A stretch of 64,000 nt of DNA from Achromobacter sp. UMC71 (GTDB lineage: Bacteria > Pseudomonadota > Gammaproteobacteria > Burkholderiales > Burkholderiaceae_B), in contig NZ_LZZT01000041.1 in assembly GCF_014170305.1 (NCBI RefSeq), forward strand, positions 1 to 64,000. Reading direction: 5' to 3'. A program made the translations under genes and the position numbers. The notes below the pieces were generated by a model. That model had not been told where the DNA came from and ran no database searches. It was given only the letters and a program-made list of their open reading frames with translations. Shown in pieces: positions 42,666 to 50,821 of the stretch (position 1 is the stretch's first letter; each line of letters opens with the position of its first letter).

Positions 42666-43832
42666 ATGAAAATCGTAGAAATCCGCGAAAAGACCGTCCC
42701 CATCAGCTCGCCCATCCGCAACGCCTATATCGACTTCAGCAAAATGACGCTGAGCCTGGTGGCGGTGGTGACCGACGTGGTGCGCGACGGCAAGCGGGTG
42801 ATCGGGTATGGCTTCAACTCCAACGGCCGCTACGGCCAGGGCACGCTGATGCGCGAACGCTTCATTCCGCGCCTGCTGGAAGCCGACCCCGCCTGCCTGC
42901 TCAACGACGCCGGCGACAACCTGGACCCGCACCGCATCTGGGATGCGATGTACACCAATGAAAAGCCCGGCGGCCACGGCGAACGCTCGGTGGCCATCGG
43001 CACCATCGACATGGCGGTGTGGGACGCGGTCGCCAAGATCGAAGGCAAGCCCCTGTTCCAATTGCTGGCCGAGCGCTACGGCAACGGCCGCCCCGACCGC
43101 CGCGTGTTCGTTTACGCGGCCGGCGGCTATTACTACCCGGGTCAGGACCACAACAAGCTCAAGGACGAAATGCGCAGCTACGTCGACCGCGGCTACACGG
43201 TGGTGAAAAAGAAGATCGGCGGCGCATCGCTAGACGAAGACCTGCGGCGCATCGACTCGATCCTGGGCGTGCTGGGCGATGGCCGCAAACTGGCGGTCGA
43301 CGCCAACGGCCGCTTCGACCTGGACACCGCCATCCGCTATGCCAAGGCGCTGTCGCAGTACGACCTTTTCTGGTACGAAGAAGCCGGCGATCCGCTGGAC
43401 TACGAGCTGCAAGCCACGCTGCGCAATTACTACGACAAGCCGATGGCCACCGGCGAGAACCTGTTTTCCATGCAGGATGCGCGCAACCTGATCCGCCACG
43501 GCGGCATGCGCCCGGACCGCGACTGGCTGCAATTCGACTGCGCCCTGAGCTACGGGCTGGTGGAATACCTGCGCACACTGGACATGTTGCATCAGCACGG
43601 CTGGTCGGCCAGCCGTTGCATTCCGCACGGCGGCCACCAGATGTCGCTGAACATCGCCGCCGGCCTGGGGCTGGGCGGCAATGAATCCTATCCCGACCTG
43701 TTCCAGCCCTATGGCGGCTTTCCCGATGGCGTGCGGGTCGACAACGGCTATGTCACGCTGCCGGACTTGCCGGGCATCGGGTTTGAGGGCAAGTCGGATC
43801 TGATCGCCGAAATGCGCAGGCTGGCGCAATGA
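42666..43832 (+). CDS. tarD: D(-)-tartrate dehydratase (enolase superfamily)
   Basis: 388 residues, very close in pattern to Bradyrhizobium TarD: SSPIRNAYIDFSKMTLSLVAVV, GYGFNSNGRYGQG, the KxK base motif in VVKKKIGG (Lys184 region), metal ligands in AVDANGRF, YEEAGDPLDY and ATGENLFS, and the HGGHQMSLNIAAGLGLGGNESYPD ending with the catalytic histidine near 322. It eliminates water from D-tartrate to give oxaloacetate. GGAG lies 7 bp before the ATG. Divergent from a DmlR-like LysR gene. Confidence 0.93.
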   Translation: MKIVEIREKTVPISSPIRNAYIDFSKMTLSLVAVVTDVVRDGKRVIGYGFNSNGRYGQGTLMRERFIPRLLEADPACLLNDAGDNLDPHRIWDAMYTNEKPGGHGERSVAIGTIDMAVWDAVAKIEGKPLFQLLAERYGNGRPDRRVFVYAAGGYYYPGQDHNKLKDEMRSYVDRGYTVVKKKIGGASLDEDLRRIDSILGVLGDGRKLAVDANGRFDLDTAIRYAKALSQYDLFWYEEAGDPLDYELQATLRNYYDKPMATGENLFSMQDARNLIRHGGMRPDRDWLQFDCALSYGLVEYLRTLDMLHQHGWSASRCIPHGGHQMSLNIAAGLGLGGNESYPDLFQPYGGFPDGVRVDNGYVTLPDLPGIGFEGKSDLIAEMRRLAQ

Positions 43833-43845
43833 TGCCGGGCGGCGG

Positions 43846-44694
43846 CTATTCCAGGACCGTGGCTTCTTGCAGATATCGTCCGGGCGTCATCCCATAGGCG
43901 CGCTTGAACATGGCGATGAAATTGCCGGGCGTGGCGTAACCCAGTGCATCGGCCACCTGGGCCACGGGCTGGCCGACGCTCAGGCGTTCCAGCGCGTGGA
44001 TCAGGCGCAATTGCTGACGCCATTGCGCAAAGCCCAGGCCGGTTTCCTCGGCGAACAAGCGCTGCGCGGTGCGCGGCGCTAGGCCGGCCTGCGCCGCCAG
44101 TAATTCCAGCGGCCGGTTGTCGGCCGGGTCGTCGGCCAGGGCCCGCGTCAATCTCGCCAGGCGCCGGTCGCGCGGCCACGGCAGGTGCAGGGGTTCCTGC
44201 GGGGCGGCTTCGATCTCGTCCAGCAACACTGCCGCGAAACGCGACTGCGCCGCGTCCAGCGATAGCTTTTTCGGCCAGTCGCCCGCGCGCCGCACCATGC
44301 CGCGCAGCAGGCTGCCGACCCCCAGCACGCAAGGCGCCACCGGCATGCCCGCGGCGGCATCGGGATGCACCAACGCCACCCAGCCGCTGGCGGCGCCCGC
44401 CACGCTGACCTGATGACGCTGCCCGGGCGGAATCCAGCCCGCCCGCTGCGGTGGCAGCAACCACGACCCCGCGTCGGTATGCACGCGCATCGAGCCGCTA
44501 TCCACGCCGAACAACTGGCCGCGCGCATGCGCATGCCAATCGTAGTCGCGCGAGCCCAGGCGAAACTCGTTGCCCGGCGCGTCCGCGCCATGGAAGACGT
44601 ACAACGCGGGGCCGTCCAGCAGTTCGCTGTAGTCGGGGCCGGCGGACTGGGAAAGCACAGAGGTTGACGACGCTGACACGCCACGCCTTTCCAA
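43846..44694 (-). CDS. AraC-family transcriptional regulator
   Basis: 282 residues. Cupin N-terminal domain (DYDWHAHARGQLFGVDSGSMRV, PPQRAGWIPPGQRHQV) and C-terminal double HTH (RTAQRLFAEETGLGFAQWRQQLRL, VAQVADALGYATPGNFIAMFKRAYGMTPGRYL). Same class as the regulator at 13569-14357. It converges on tarD 13 bp away; its target is not evident because no catabolic gene is divergent from it. Confidence 0.88.
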   Translation of the reverse strand: MERRGVSASSTSVLSQSAGPDYSELLDGPALYVFHGADAPGNEFRLGSRDYDWHAHARGQLFGVDSGSMRVHTDAGSWLLPPQRAGWIPPGQRHQVSVAGAASGWVALVHPDAAAGMPVAPCVLGVGSLLRGMVRRAGDWPKKLSLDAAQSRFAAVLLDEIEAAPQEPLHLPWPRDRRLARLTRALADDPADNRPLELLAAQAGLAPRTAQRLFAEETGLGFAQWRQQLRLIHALERLSVGQPVAQVADALGYATPGNFIAMFKRAYGMTPGRYLQEATVLE

Positions 44695-44853
44695 AGATTT
44701 AGAAAGTTCTTAGATACACCTGCGCGGGCGGCGAGGTCAACTCGAATCAGGCACGTCTTTTTCGCGCCTGAGCAAGAAGGGTAGCCTGCGTTCGCACCGC
44801 GCGCCCCCCATACCTATCTTCCGACACAGAGAGACCACAGCCAAGGAAGGAAT

Positions 44854-45771
44854 ATGCCTACGACCCCACACCAAACACGACTCGACGACATGCTCAGGCA
44901 AGTTGCAGTATGGGCGCAGGACAATTGGCCCCCTAATGGACTGCTGGAGCAATACCTGTCCGGCGCCGGCAGCATCGGGCAGGCGATTATCGAGCTATCC
45001 ACCATGGGTATGCGCAAATGCGGCCAAGGCCTGCTCGATGCCAGGCATGAGCAGCCTGCCAAGGCCATTCTGAACCTCGCCTCCGGCTTTGCACGCCGAG
45101 CGGTCTCCGGCACCCTCTGCATCGAGTGCCTCAAGGGGACCCAACGCATGTCCACCGCTGACCTGGACGCCTTCACCAACCTGGCGCTGGGTTGTCTCGC
45201 GCTGGGGCAGTCCGGCCTCGCCGTGCGGGTGCATCAGTCGGTCATGGCTGGCCTGCGCGGCGGATACGGCGTGCGCGACGGCCACAACCCTCACAATCGA
45301 ACAACGCTACGGTATTCGGCCTTCGGGCTGGGCTTGATCGGCGACTGGCTCGGCCAACCGCTGGATCTGGAGCAACATGCGCTGCCTGCCGATCCGACAT
45401 GGCAACCGCTGGTTTCGCTGTGGCGCGAGCCGGACCTGGACAGGCTGCTGCCTGCCCTGTTGATGGCTTGCGACGCCCACATCGCCCGCATCGGGCATAC
45501 CGAACGCGAAGCGGAATCGAAAGACTTCGAGTTCTGCACACCGCTACTGGCCGTCCACCCCACGGAAATCCTCGCCATCCTGCGCCTGCGCGATCAGCTC
45601 GACCTGCCCAATCCCGAGCGAATTTCCCATCCCTTGATGCAGACGCCCTACGCGCGGATCACCTGCCGGGCGGCCGACCTTGTCCACGCCAACAAGCCCG
45701 ACGCATTGCTGGACCGCTTCCTGGAAGTCGTGCGCCAGCGTGATCCCGACGCCGTGCCGGCAGGCTTGTAA
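44854..45771 (+). CDS. Unidentified 305-residue protein
   Basis: Predicted mostly alpha-helical, soluble, with no signal peptide or membrane segment. It has several cysteines (RAVSGTLCIECLKGT, EFCTPLL, ITCRAADL) and an Arg-Gly-rich middle (LRGGYGVRDGHNPHNRTTLRYS). Codon use is slightly less GC-biased than in the neighbours. AAGGAAG precedes the ATG at 5 bp. The general character (all-helical, about 300 residues, orphan) resembles some immunity proteins of contact-dependent toxins, but I see no toxin gene nearby and make no such call. Function unknown. Confidence 0.7.
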   Translation: MPTTPHQTRLDDMLRQVAVWAQDNWPPNGLLEQYLSGAGSIGQAIIELSTMGMRKCGQGLLDARHEQPAKAILNLASGFARRAVSGTLCIECLKGTQRMSTADLDAFTNLALGCLALGQSGLAVRVHQSVMAGLRGGYGVRDGHNPHNRTTLRYSAFGLGLIGDWLGQPLDLEQHALPADPTWQPLVSLWREPDLDRLLPALLMACDAHIARIGHTEREAESKDFEFCTPLLAVHPTEILAILRLRDQLDLPNPERISHPLMQTPYARITCRAADLVHANKPDALLDRFLEVVRQRDPDAVPAGL

Positions 45772-45892
45772 CCCCGACGGACCCAGACTGGCGCAATGGC
45801 ATGATTTGTCGGCGCGTCGCCATTACCGCAAAGGCGCCATCAGGCGCCAAGCTTCAAGGGTGCCGGCGCCGCCGGCTTGCCTTGAGGACATC

Positions 45893-47176
45893 ATGCAGAA
45901 TCTCCACGTTTCCATCATCGGCGCCGGCCTGGGCGGCCTGTGCCTGGCGCAGGGCCTGGCGCGCGCCGGCATCGACTTCGATGTGTACGAGCGCGATGCG
46001 CGCACCGACAGCCGGGTGCAGGGCTACCGCCTGCGCATCGACGCGACCGGCCAGGCGGCGCTGGCGCACTGCCTGCCGCCCGAACTGAACGCCCTGTTCC
46101 AGCAAAGCTGCTCGATCCACGACAGCCCCGGCGCCATGCTGGACGCCCGCTTGCAGCCCCTGGCGCAACGGGCTGCCGGCACCTGGCGGCTGGACGACAA
46201 CGCCAATTCCGCGCCCGACCGCTCGGCGCACCGGCAGACGCTGCGCGAGATCCTGTTGTCGGGGCTGGGATCGCGCGTGCATTTCGACAGCCGGGTGATC
46301 AGCCTGGATGCGGCGGGTCTACGCCTGGAGGGTGCGCCTGCGCGGCCCGACACGCTGGTGGTCGCGGCCGATGGCGTACATTCCGCGCTGCGGCGCCAAC
46401 ACCTCCCACAGGCGGCCCCCTTGGATACGGGCACCGTCACGATTTTTGGTATGGCGCCCGCGGGCATCCTCGGCGAAACCGTTGAGGCCACGGATTCACT
46501 GCGCGAACGCGGCCGGGGCCTGAGCGACGCGGTCCAGCCTGAGCAGCCCCGGGGTGACCTCCCCCCAGTCTTTCAGGCCGGCGCGGGCGTCGTCTTCGGC
46601 CCCGGCTACGCACTGGTACTGGATGCCATGCGGCTGCCGGCGCTGGCGCAACTGGCCGAACGCCTGGCACCCGGCGCGCGATTGAGCGATGTGCCCAGCT
46701 ACCAGTATTGGGCGCTGATCGGTGAGCGCGCCGCCGTGTTGGGTGAGCTGGCGGCAGAGGCAGGCTGCGCCGACCCGGCGCACGCCACGGCCGACGCAGA
46801 CATCGGCCTTCGCTGGCAACGCTTCGCCGCACGTCTCCTGGCCACGGTGCATCCCGCGCTGGCCGCAATGGTGGCTGCCAGCGATCCGGCGGGCATCGCC
46901 TTGAAGACTGTCTACCGCGCGCCCACCCTGCCTCGCTGGGCGCTGCCTGGCCTGACCTTCCTGGGCGACGCCGTGCACGCGATGAGCCCCGCGGGCGGAC
47001 TGGGCGCGAACACGGCGCTGGCCGACGCCCAATCGCTGGCCAGCTTGCTGGCGCAGACGAGACAAGGCCTGCCGCTGGGGCAGGCTTTGCAACGCTATGA
47101 GGAAGATTTGCGACAACGTGGAGATGCCGCCGTACAACAATCCACGCTGGCCGCCGCGCGCATCATGGGTCGCTGA
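45893..47176 (+). CDS. FAD-dependent monooxygenase (PHBH family)
   Basis: 427 residues. FAD-binding Rossmann start VSIIGAGLGGLCLAQGLARAGIDFDVYER, the DG motif DTLVVAADGVHSALRRQ (about 155-175), and the GD motif FLGDAVHAMSPAGGLGANTALADAQSLASLL near 360. This is the class A flavoprotein hydroxylase pattern for aromatic or polyketide-like substrates. GAGG lies 6 bp before the ATG. It may share a transcript with the preceding gene, but two short hairpins (45833-45848 and 45862-45876) lie between. Confidence 0.88.
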   Translation: MQNLHVSIIGAGLGGLCLAQGLARAGIDFDVYERDARTDSRVQGYRLRIDATGQAALAHCLPPELNALFQQSCSIHDSPGAMLDARLQPLAQRAAGTWRLDDNANSAPDRSAHRQTLREILLSGLGSRVHFDSRVISLDAAGLRLEGAPARPDTLVVAADGVHSALRRQHLPQAAPLDTGTVTIFGMAPAGILGETVEATDSLRERGRGLSDAVQPEQPRGDLPPVFQAGAGVVFGPGYALVLDAMRLPALAQLAERLAPGARLSDVPSYQYWALIGERAAVLGELAAEAGCADPAHATADADIGLRWQRFAARLLATVHPALAAMVAASDPAGIALKTVYRAPTLPRWALPGLTFLGDAVHAMSPAGGLGANTALADAQSLASLLAQTRQGLPLGQALQRYEEDLRQRGDAAVQQSTLAAARIMGR

Positions 47177-47256
47177 CGCCGTGGGTCGGATGAACGATAA
47201 TCAGCGGCTTGAAGTTGCCGTTCGACACCCGGCCCACCTCCCATCCCACTGCCAAC

Positions 47257-47667
47257 ATGCCCACGCGTTCGACACTTTGCCGTAGCCTATTTGCCACGCT
47301 CGTCCTGAGCGTGTCGCCCATGGCGCAGGCACAAGACTGCAAGGCGGACGACTACTCGCCGATCTGTACCGACATGCGGGCACAGGCCGCCTACGAGCAG
47401 GCGGATGGCGACCTCAACACGGTCTATCAGCAGGTGCTGAAAAGGCTGTCACAGCCTCGCAATGAATATATTGACTACCCTGCGCTCAAGACAAAGTTCA
47501 CCGCAGCCCAGCGACAATGGGTGCGCTTTCGCGATAGCGAGTGCGATGCCTGGTATGGAGTCAATCAAGCCGGCACCGGGCGCAATGCAGACCAGATGAC
47601 GTGCCTGCTCAAGAGAACGCAACAGCGAACCCAGCAGTTACAGGAGTGGCAGGCCTATTTGCCCTAG
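47257..47667 (+). CDS. DUF1311 (LprI-like) secreted protein
   Basis: 136 residues with a Sec signal peptide ending SPMAQA-QDCKADD. Mature part: C-x-x-x-x-x-P-x-CTDMRAQAAYEQADGDLNTVYQQVLKRL, then AQRQWVRFRDSECDAWY and MTCLLKRTQQRTQQLQEW, the DUF1311 pattern with four conserved cysteines. Members include LprI, a lysozyme inhibitor of mycobacteria; lysozyme inhibition here is possible, not shown. Start ATG 47257 begins the signal peptide; the frame is open slightly further upstream. Confidence 0.8.
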   Translation: MPTRSTLCRSLFATLVLSVSPMAQAQDCKADDYSPICTDMRAQAAYEQADGDLNTVYQQVLKRLSQPRNEYIDYPALKTKFTAAQRQWVRFRDSECDAWYGVNQAGTGRNADQMTCLLKRTQQRTQQLQEWQAYLP

Positions 47668-47744
47668 CGCGTGCAAGGCGCGCGCCAGGGCAACCCTTCA
47701 GGCCCTATCCACCCGGCAAGCCGAGTCGACCGGGCCACGCGGCA

Positions 47745-49256
47745 TCAATGGTCGGCGGCCTGCGGTTCCAGCACCGGCGCTTTACGCGCCTTGCGCAGGA
47801 ACAACACCAGCTGCCACACCACCGCGGCGCCGATCAGCGCCAGCAGCGTGCCGCTGATCGGCCGCGAGAAGAACGTGCCGAACTCGCCGCGGCTGAGCAG
47901 CATGGCGCGGCGGAAGTTCTCTTCCAGCATCGGGCCCAGAATGAAGCCCAGCATCAGCGGCGCCGCTTCCATGCCCAAGCGCAGGAACAGGTAGCCGATC
48001 AAGCCGAAAATCGCCGTGATGTAGATGTCGTCCAGGTTGTTGTTGATGCTGAACGTGCCGATGCAGCAGAAGAACAGGATCGCCGGGAACAGCACCGTGT
48101 ACGGAATCTTGAACACCGACAACCAGTAGCGCACCAGCGGCACGTTCAGGATCAAGAGGAAGCAGTTGCCCACCCACATGCTGGCCACCAGGCCCCAGAA
48201 CAGGTCCGGGTGGGTGGCGATCATGTTGGGGCCGGGCTGGATACCCTTGACGATGAAGGCGGCCAGCATCAGCGCCATGACGGCGTTCTCGGGGATGCCG
48301 ATGGCCATCAGGGGAATGAAGCTGGTGCGCGCGGCCGCTTCGTCGGCGGCAGCTTGACCCGCCACGCCTTCGATGGCGCCGCTACCGATTTCGTCGCGGT
48401 ACTTGCTGAAGCGCTTGTCGGCCGCATAGGCAGCGAACTGCGCAATCGTCGGGCCGCCGCCGGGCAGGATGCCCAGCACCGAACCCACCACGCTGCCGCG
48501 CAGCGCGCTGGGGATGATGCGCTTGAACTCGGGCCACGTCGGAATCAGCTTGATCTTGCCATTGAACGGCGTCAGCGTATTGCGGTTGTCCAGGTTCTTG
48601 ACGATTTCGGCGATACCGAAGCAGCCCAGCGCGATGCTGATCAGCCCCACGCCATCCTGCAGGAACGCCAGATCCATCGTGTAACGCGCCACGCCGCTGT
48701 TCACGTCCGTGCCGATCACGCCCAGCAGGATGCCGATCATGGCCATGGCCAGGCCGTTGAGCAAGCTGCCGCTGCTGACGAAGCTGACGCAGAAAAAGCC
48801 CAGCAGCATCAGCGCGCAGTAGTCGGCCGGGCCGAACAGCAAGCCCACCTCGCCCAGCGCGGGCGCCATGGTCGACAGCACCACGATGGCCACGGTGCCG
48901 CCGATGAAGCTGGACACCCCTGCCGTGAACAAGGCCAGTCCGGTCTTGCCTTTCAGGTTCATCTGGTACCCGTCGATACACGCCACGATACTGCTCGCGT
49001 GCGGGATCTTCATGGTGATGGCGCTGACGCTGTCGCCGTATTGCGCGCCGTAGTAGATGCCGGCCAGCATGATGAGCGCGCCGCCGGTCGGAATGGAATA
49101 GGTCAGGGGTAGCAGCAGGCTGATGGTGGACAGCGGGCCCAGGCCCGGCAGCAGACCCACCAGCGTGCCGACCACGCAGCCGATTGCGCAGTACATCAGG
49201 TTCTGCAGCGTCAGCGCGTGCTCGAAGCCGAACGCGAGGTTGTTCAGGATTTCCAT
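47745..49256 (-). CDS. tctA: Tripartite tricarboxylate transporter large subunit
   Basis: 503 residues, the usual TctA length, with about twelve membrane helices. Typical segments are GCVVGTLVGLLPGLGPLSTISLLLPLTY, GIYYGAQYGDSVSAITMKIPH and ILPGGGPTIAQFAAY. It forms the membrane channel of a TTT (tripartite tricarboxylate) importer with TctB and an external TctC receptor. tctB precedes it by 12 bp. No tctC is adjacent; a Bug receptor at 57400 is 8 kb away. Confidence 0.95.
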   Translation of the reverse strand: MEILNNLAFGFEHALTLQNLMYCAIGCVVGTLVGLLPGLGPLSTISLLLPLTYSIPTGGALIMLAGIYYGAQYGDSVSAITMKIPHASSIVACIDGYQMNLKGKTGLALFTAGVSSFIGGTVAIVVLSTMAPALGEVGLLFGPADYCALMLLGFFCVSFVSSGSLLNGLAMAMIGILLGVIGTDVNSGVARYTMDLAFLQDGVGLISIALGCFGIAEIVKNLDNRNTLTPFNGKIKLIPTWPEFKRIIPSALRGSVVGSVLGILPGGGPTIAQFAAYAADKRFSKYRDEIGSGAIEGVAGQAAADEAAARTSFIPLMAIGIPENAVMALMLAAFIVKGIQPGPNMIATHPDLFWGLVASMWVGNCFLLILNVPLVRYWLSVFKIPYTVLFPAILFFCCIGTFSINNNLDDIYITAIFGLIGYLFLRLGMEAAPLMLGFILGPMLEENFRRAMLLSRGEFGTFFSRPISGTLLALIGAAVVWQLVLFLRKARKAPVLEPQAADH

Positions 49257-49268
49257 GGCATAGGCTCT

Positions 49269-49697
49269 TCAGAACAGGGGCAGGTTAAGGCCGAGCAGAT
49301 TCCGAAAGGCGAACGCGACGGCGATCAGGCCCAGGGAAATCTTGATGTTGCGCGCCACCGAGTACGAGGTACCGGCCAGCGTCGAGCAAAACACCAGGAA
49401 CACGATGCCCACGATCATGTTGATCAGGGCGGACACCACCGCGAAGCCGCACAGGCTGAGCATGATGATCGCGATGTTCTTGAAGCTGTAGCTCAGCGGC
49501 ACCGGCGGCACGAAGCGCGAACGCAGCACGGTGATCAGACCGATCAAGCCCAGAAGCGAACTGATCATCAGCGGAAATAGCCCCGGTCCGGACCGGCTGA
49601 AGGTCCCCAGCTGGTACTTCATGGCCGCCAACCCGAACAGCAGGGCGAAGGCGATCATGAAGAGCCCCGCAACGAAGTTTCTATTGCTTAGATACAT
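49269..49697 (-). CDS. tctB: Tripartite tricarboxylate transporter small subunit
   Basis: 142 residues with four membrane helices, starting YLSNRNFVAGLFMIAFALLFGLAAMKYQLGTFSRSGPGLFPLMIS, which is characteristic of TctB. GGAGG lies 11 bp before the ATG. Downstream is tctA. A short upstream frame overlaps the start by 17 bp, and an inverted repeat lies at 49912-49955. Confidence 0.88.
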   Translation of the reverse strand: MYLSNRNFVAGLFMIAFALLFGLAAMKYQLGTFSRSGPGLFPLMISSLLGLIGLITVLRSRFVPPVPLSYSFKNIAIIMLSLCGFAVVSALINMIVGIVFLVFCSTLAGTSYSVARNIKISLGLIAVAFAFRNLLGLNLPLF

Positions 49698-49878
49698 AAG
49701 ACTCGCCCTCCCAGGCGATGCGTTTTTGCTTGTTTTTTTCCGCCCGGTTCTCCAACCGGTCAGCTTTGCTCGCCTGTCTTTCCGCTGAAAATTTCGGTGC
49801 TGCGGGCGAGTTCGGCAGATAGTAGAGATCGACACTTCCAATCTGCTTTCGCTTTTTGCGCCGGAACGCGTCAAACAC
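49681..49878 (-). CDS. Possible 65-residue basic peptide upstream of tctB
   Basis: GTG-started frame with GGGAAAG 6 bp upstream. The product is highly charged: FRRKKRKQIGSVDLYYLP at the start, then KADRLENRAEKNKQKRIAW. It has no membrane segment. The stop lies 17 bp inside tctB, which would couple translation. Codon use is less GC-biased than in neighbouring genes, so it could be non-coding. No family recognised. Confidence 0.35.
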   Translation of the reverse strand: MFDAFRRKKRKQIGSVDLYYLPNSPAAPKFSAERQASKADRLENRAEKNKQKRIAWEGESYVSKQ

Positions 49879-49911
49879 TTATCGCTTTCCCGTAGGCCGC
49901 GTGACATGAAG

Positions 49912-49955
49912 CTGACGGCTTCCTGAAGCCGTGTAAAAATTCAGGTAGCCGTCAG
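49912..49955. repeat. 44-bp imperfect inverted repeat upstream of tctBA
   Basis: Arms of 16 bases (49912-49927 and 49940-49955) start CTGACGGCT and end AGCCGTCAG, with one mismatch and a 12-base loop. Inside the left arm and loop lies a second, competing palindrome, ACGGCTTC-CT-GAAGCCGT (49915-49932). It lies about 34 bp upstream of the possible small ORF and 215 bp upstream of tctB. Confidence 0.7.
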
Positions 49956-50077
49956 GCACGACCCCATTTCGGCGATGCGCAACAAGGCGATCGCCAGCCT
50001 GCCCGGCAACGCGGGCATCAAGATCGGAGAAGGGCAATACGCGGCGGCGGGCGGGGTTGCGAGTGCCGTCGCGTCAG

Positions 50078-50128
50078 GCTCGAGCATCGCGCTCGAGCGG
50101 CGGGCGGCAACAGGCCGTTGCCACCCGC
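50078..50128. terminator. Two hairpins 3' of the CHRD gene
   Basis: Direct/inverted pair GCTCGAGC (50078-50085 and 50091-50098), then GCGGG-C-GGCAAC / GTTGCC-A-CCCGC (50100-50128). They follow the CHRD stop on the minus strand and may end its transcript, though no T-run follows. Confidence 0.35.
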
Positions 50129-50155
50129 CAAAGCGGCTATGGTTCAGCCGCCCTT

Positions 50156-50707
50156 TCAGCCGCCATGCACGCCGCCACGGTAGGTTTTTATCTGCCCGCG
50201 CAGCTCGCCATCGGGGTGCGCCGCCGTGGAGGCGCTGACATACCAGCGCTCGGCGATCAGGTCTTCGATCTGCGCGGCCGTCAGCTGGCTGCGCCCCTCC
50301 CGTTCACGCGCGCCCCTGTCTTCATAGAGCACGAACGGCGGCAGCACGATGAGCGCCGGCGCGTTCTCGCGTTCCGTGGCGGGCCCATGAAAGGCCGCCA
50401 CGGTTTCGGGGCCGGTCATGCGGGCCAGCGTCACGCGCCATTCCAGCACGCCGGTCGCGGTGTACAAGGTGGCCCGCATCGAGCCGCCCGCCGGGGCCTT
50501 GACCGGCGGCACCACATACTTGGCATCGATCCAGGCTTCGAAGAACATGAATTCCGGCCGCGGCTTGGCCCCTTCCTGCTCGGCCCGCTCGGCCCGCGAG
50601 GGGGCCGTCCCAAAGCCGCCCGGCCATGCCGAGCGCGCCAGGACGACGCCCGCCGCGCCAGCCGTCAGCCTGGAAAGTGCAGAGAGAGCCTGTCGTCGGC
50701 TGCGCAT
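50156..50707 (-). CDS. CHRD-domain secreted protein
   Basis: 183 residues. N-terminus MRSRRQALSALSRLTAGAAGVVLARSAW has a twin-Arg/hydrophobic start, so export is likely. The C-terminal 110 residues fit the CHRD domain: GVLEWRVTLARMTGPETVAAFHGPA, APALIVLPPF, LTAAQIEDLIAERWYVSASTAAHPDGELRGQI. CHRD domains occur in chordin and in bacterial secreted or lipoproteins with unknown function. A strong terminator lies 47 bp upstream of its start, so it has its own promoter. Confidence 0.85.
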   Translation of the reverse strand: MRSRRQALSALSRLTAGAAGVVLARSAWPGGFGTAPSRAERAEQEGAKPRPEFMFFEAWIDAKYVVPPVKAPAGGSMRATLYTATGVLEWRVTLARMTGPETVAAFHGPATERENAPALIVLPPFVLYEDRGAREREGRSQLTAAQIEDLIAERWYVSASTAAHPDGELRGQIKTYRGGVHGG

Positions 50708-50753
50708 GAACGTCCCTTACGGTAGCGATGGATGAAGACTGTCTGGCGGAGGC

Positions 50754-50785
50754 AAAAAAAAGCCCCCCGGCAATCCGGTGGGGCT
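50754..50785 (-). terminator. Intrinsic terminator of the chemoreceptor gene
   Basis: On the minus strand AGCCCC/GGGGCT plus CCGG/CCGG arms (one bulged base) close a four-base loop and are followed by eight T. It lies 36 bp past the chemoreceptor stop codon. Confidence 0.88.
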
Positions 50786-50821
50786 ATCGTAGCGCGCCAG
50801 CCGCGCCGAGGCCGCGGCCTG

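Noticed and set aside
44854-45771. Immunity protein of a toxin system
   Set aside because: Only general helical character; no toxin, secretion or Rhs gene nearby.
49724-49745. T-rich stretch on the plus strand as a terminator
   Set aside because: No stable hairpin precedes it, and on the other strand it is the Lys-rich part of the possible small ORF.
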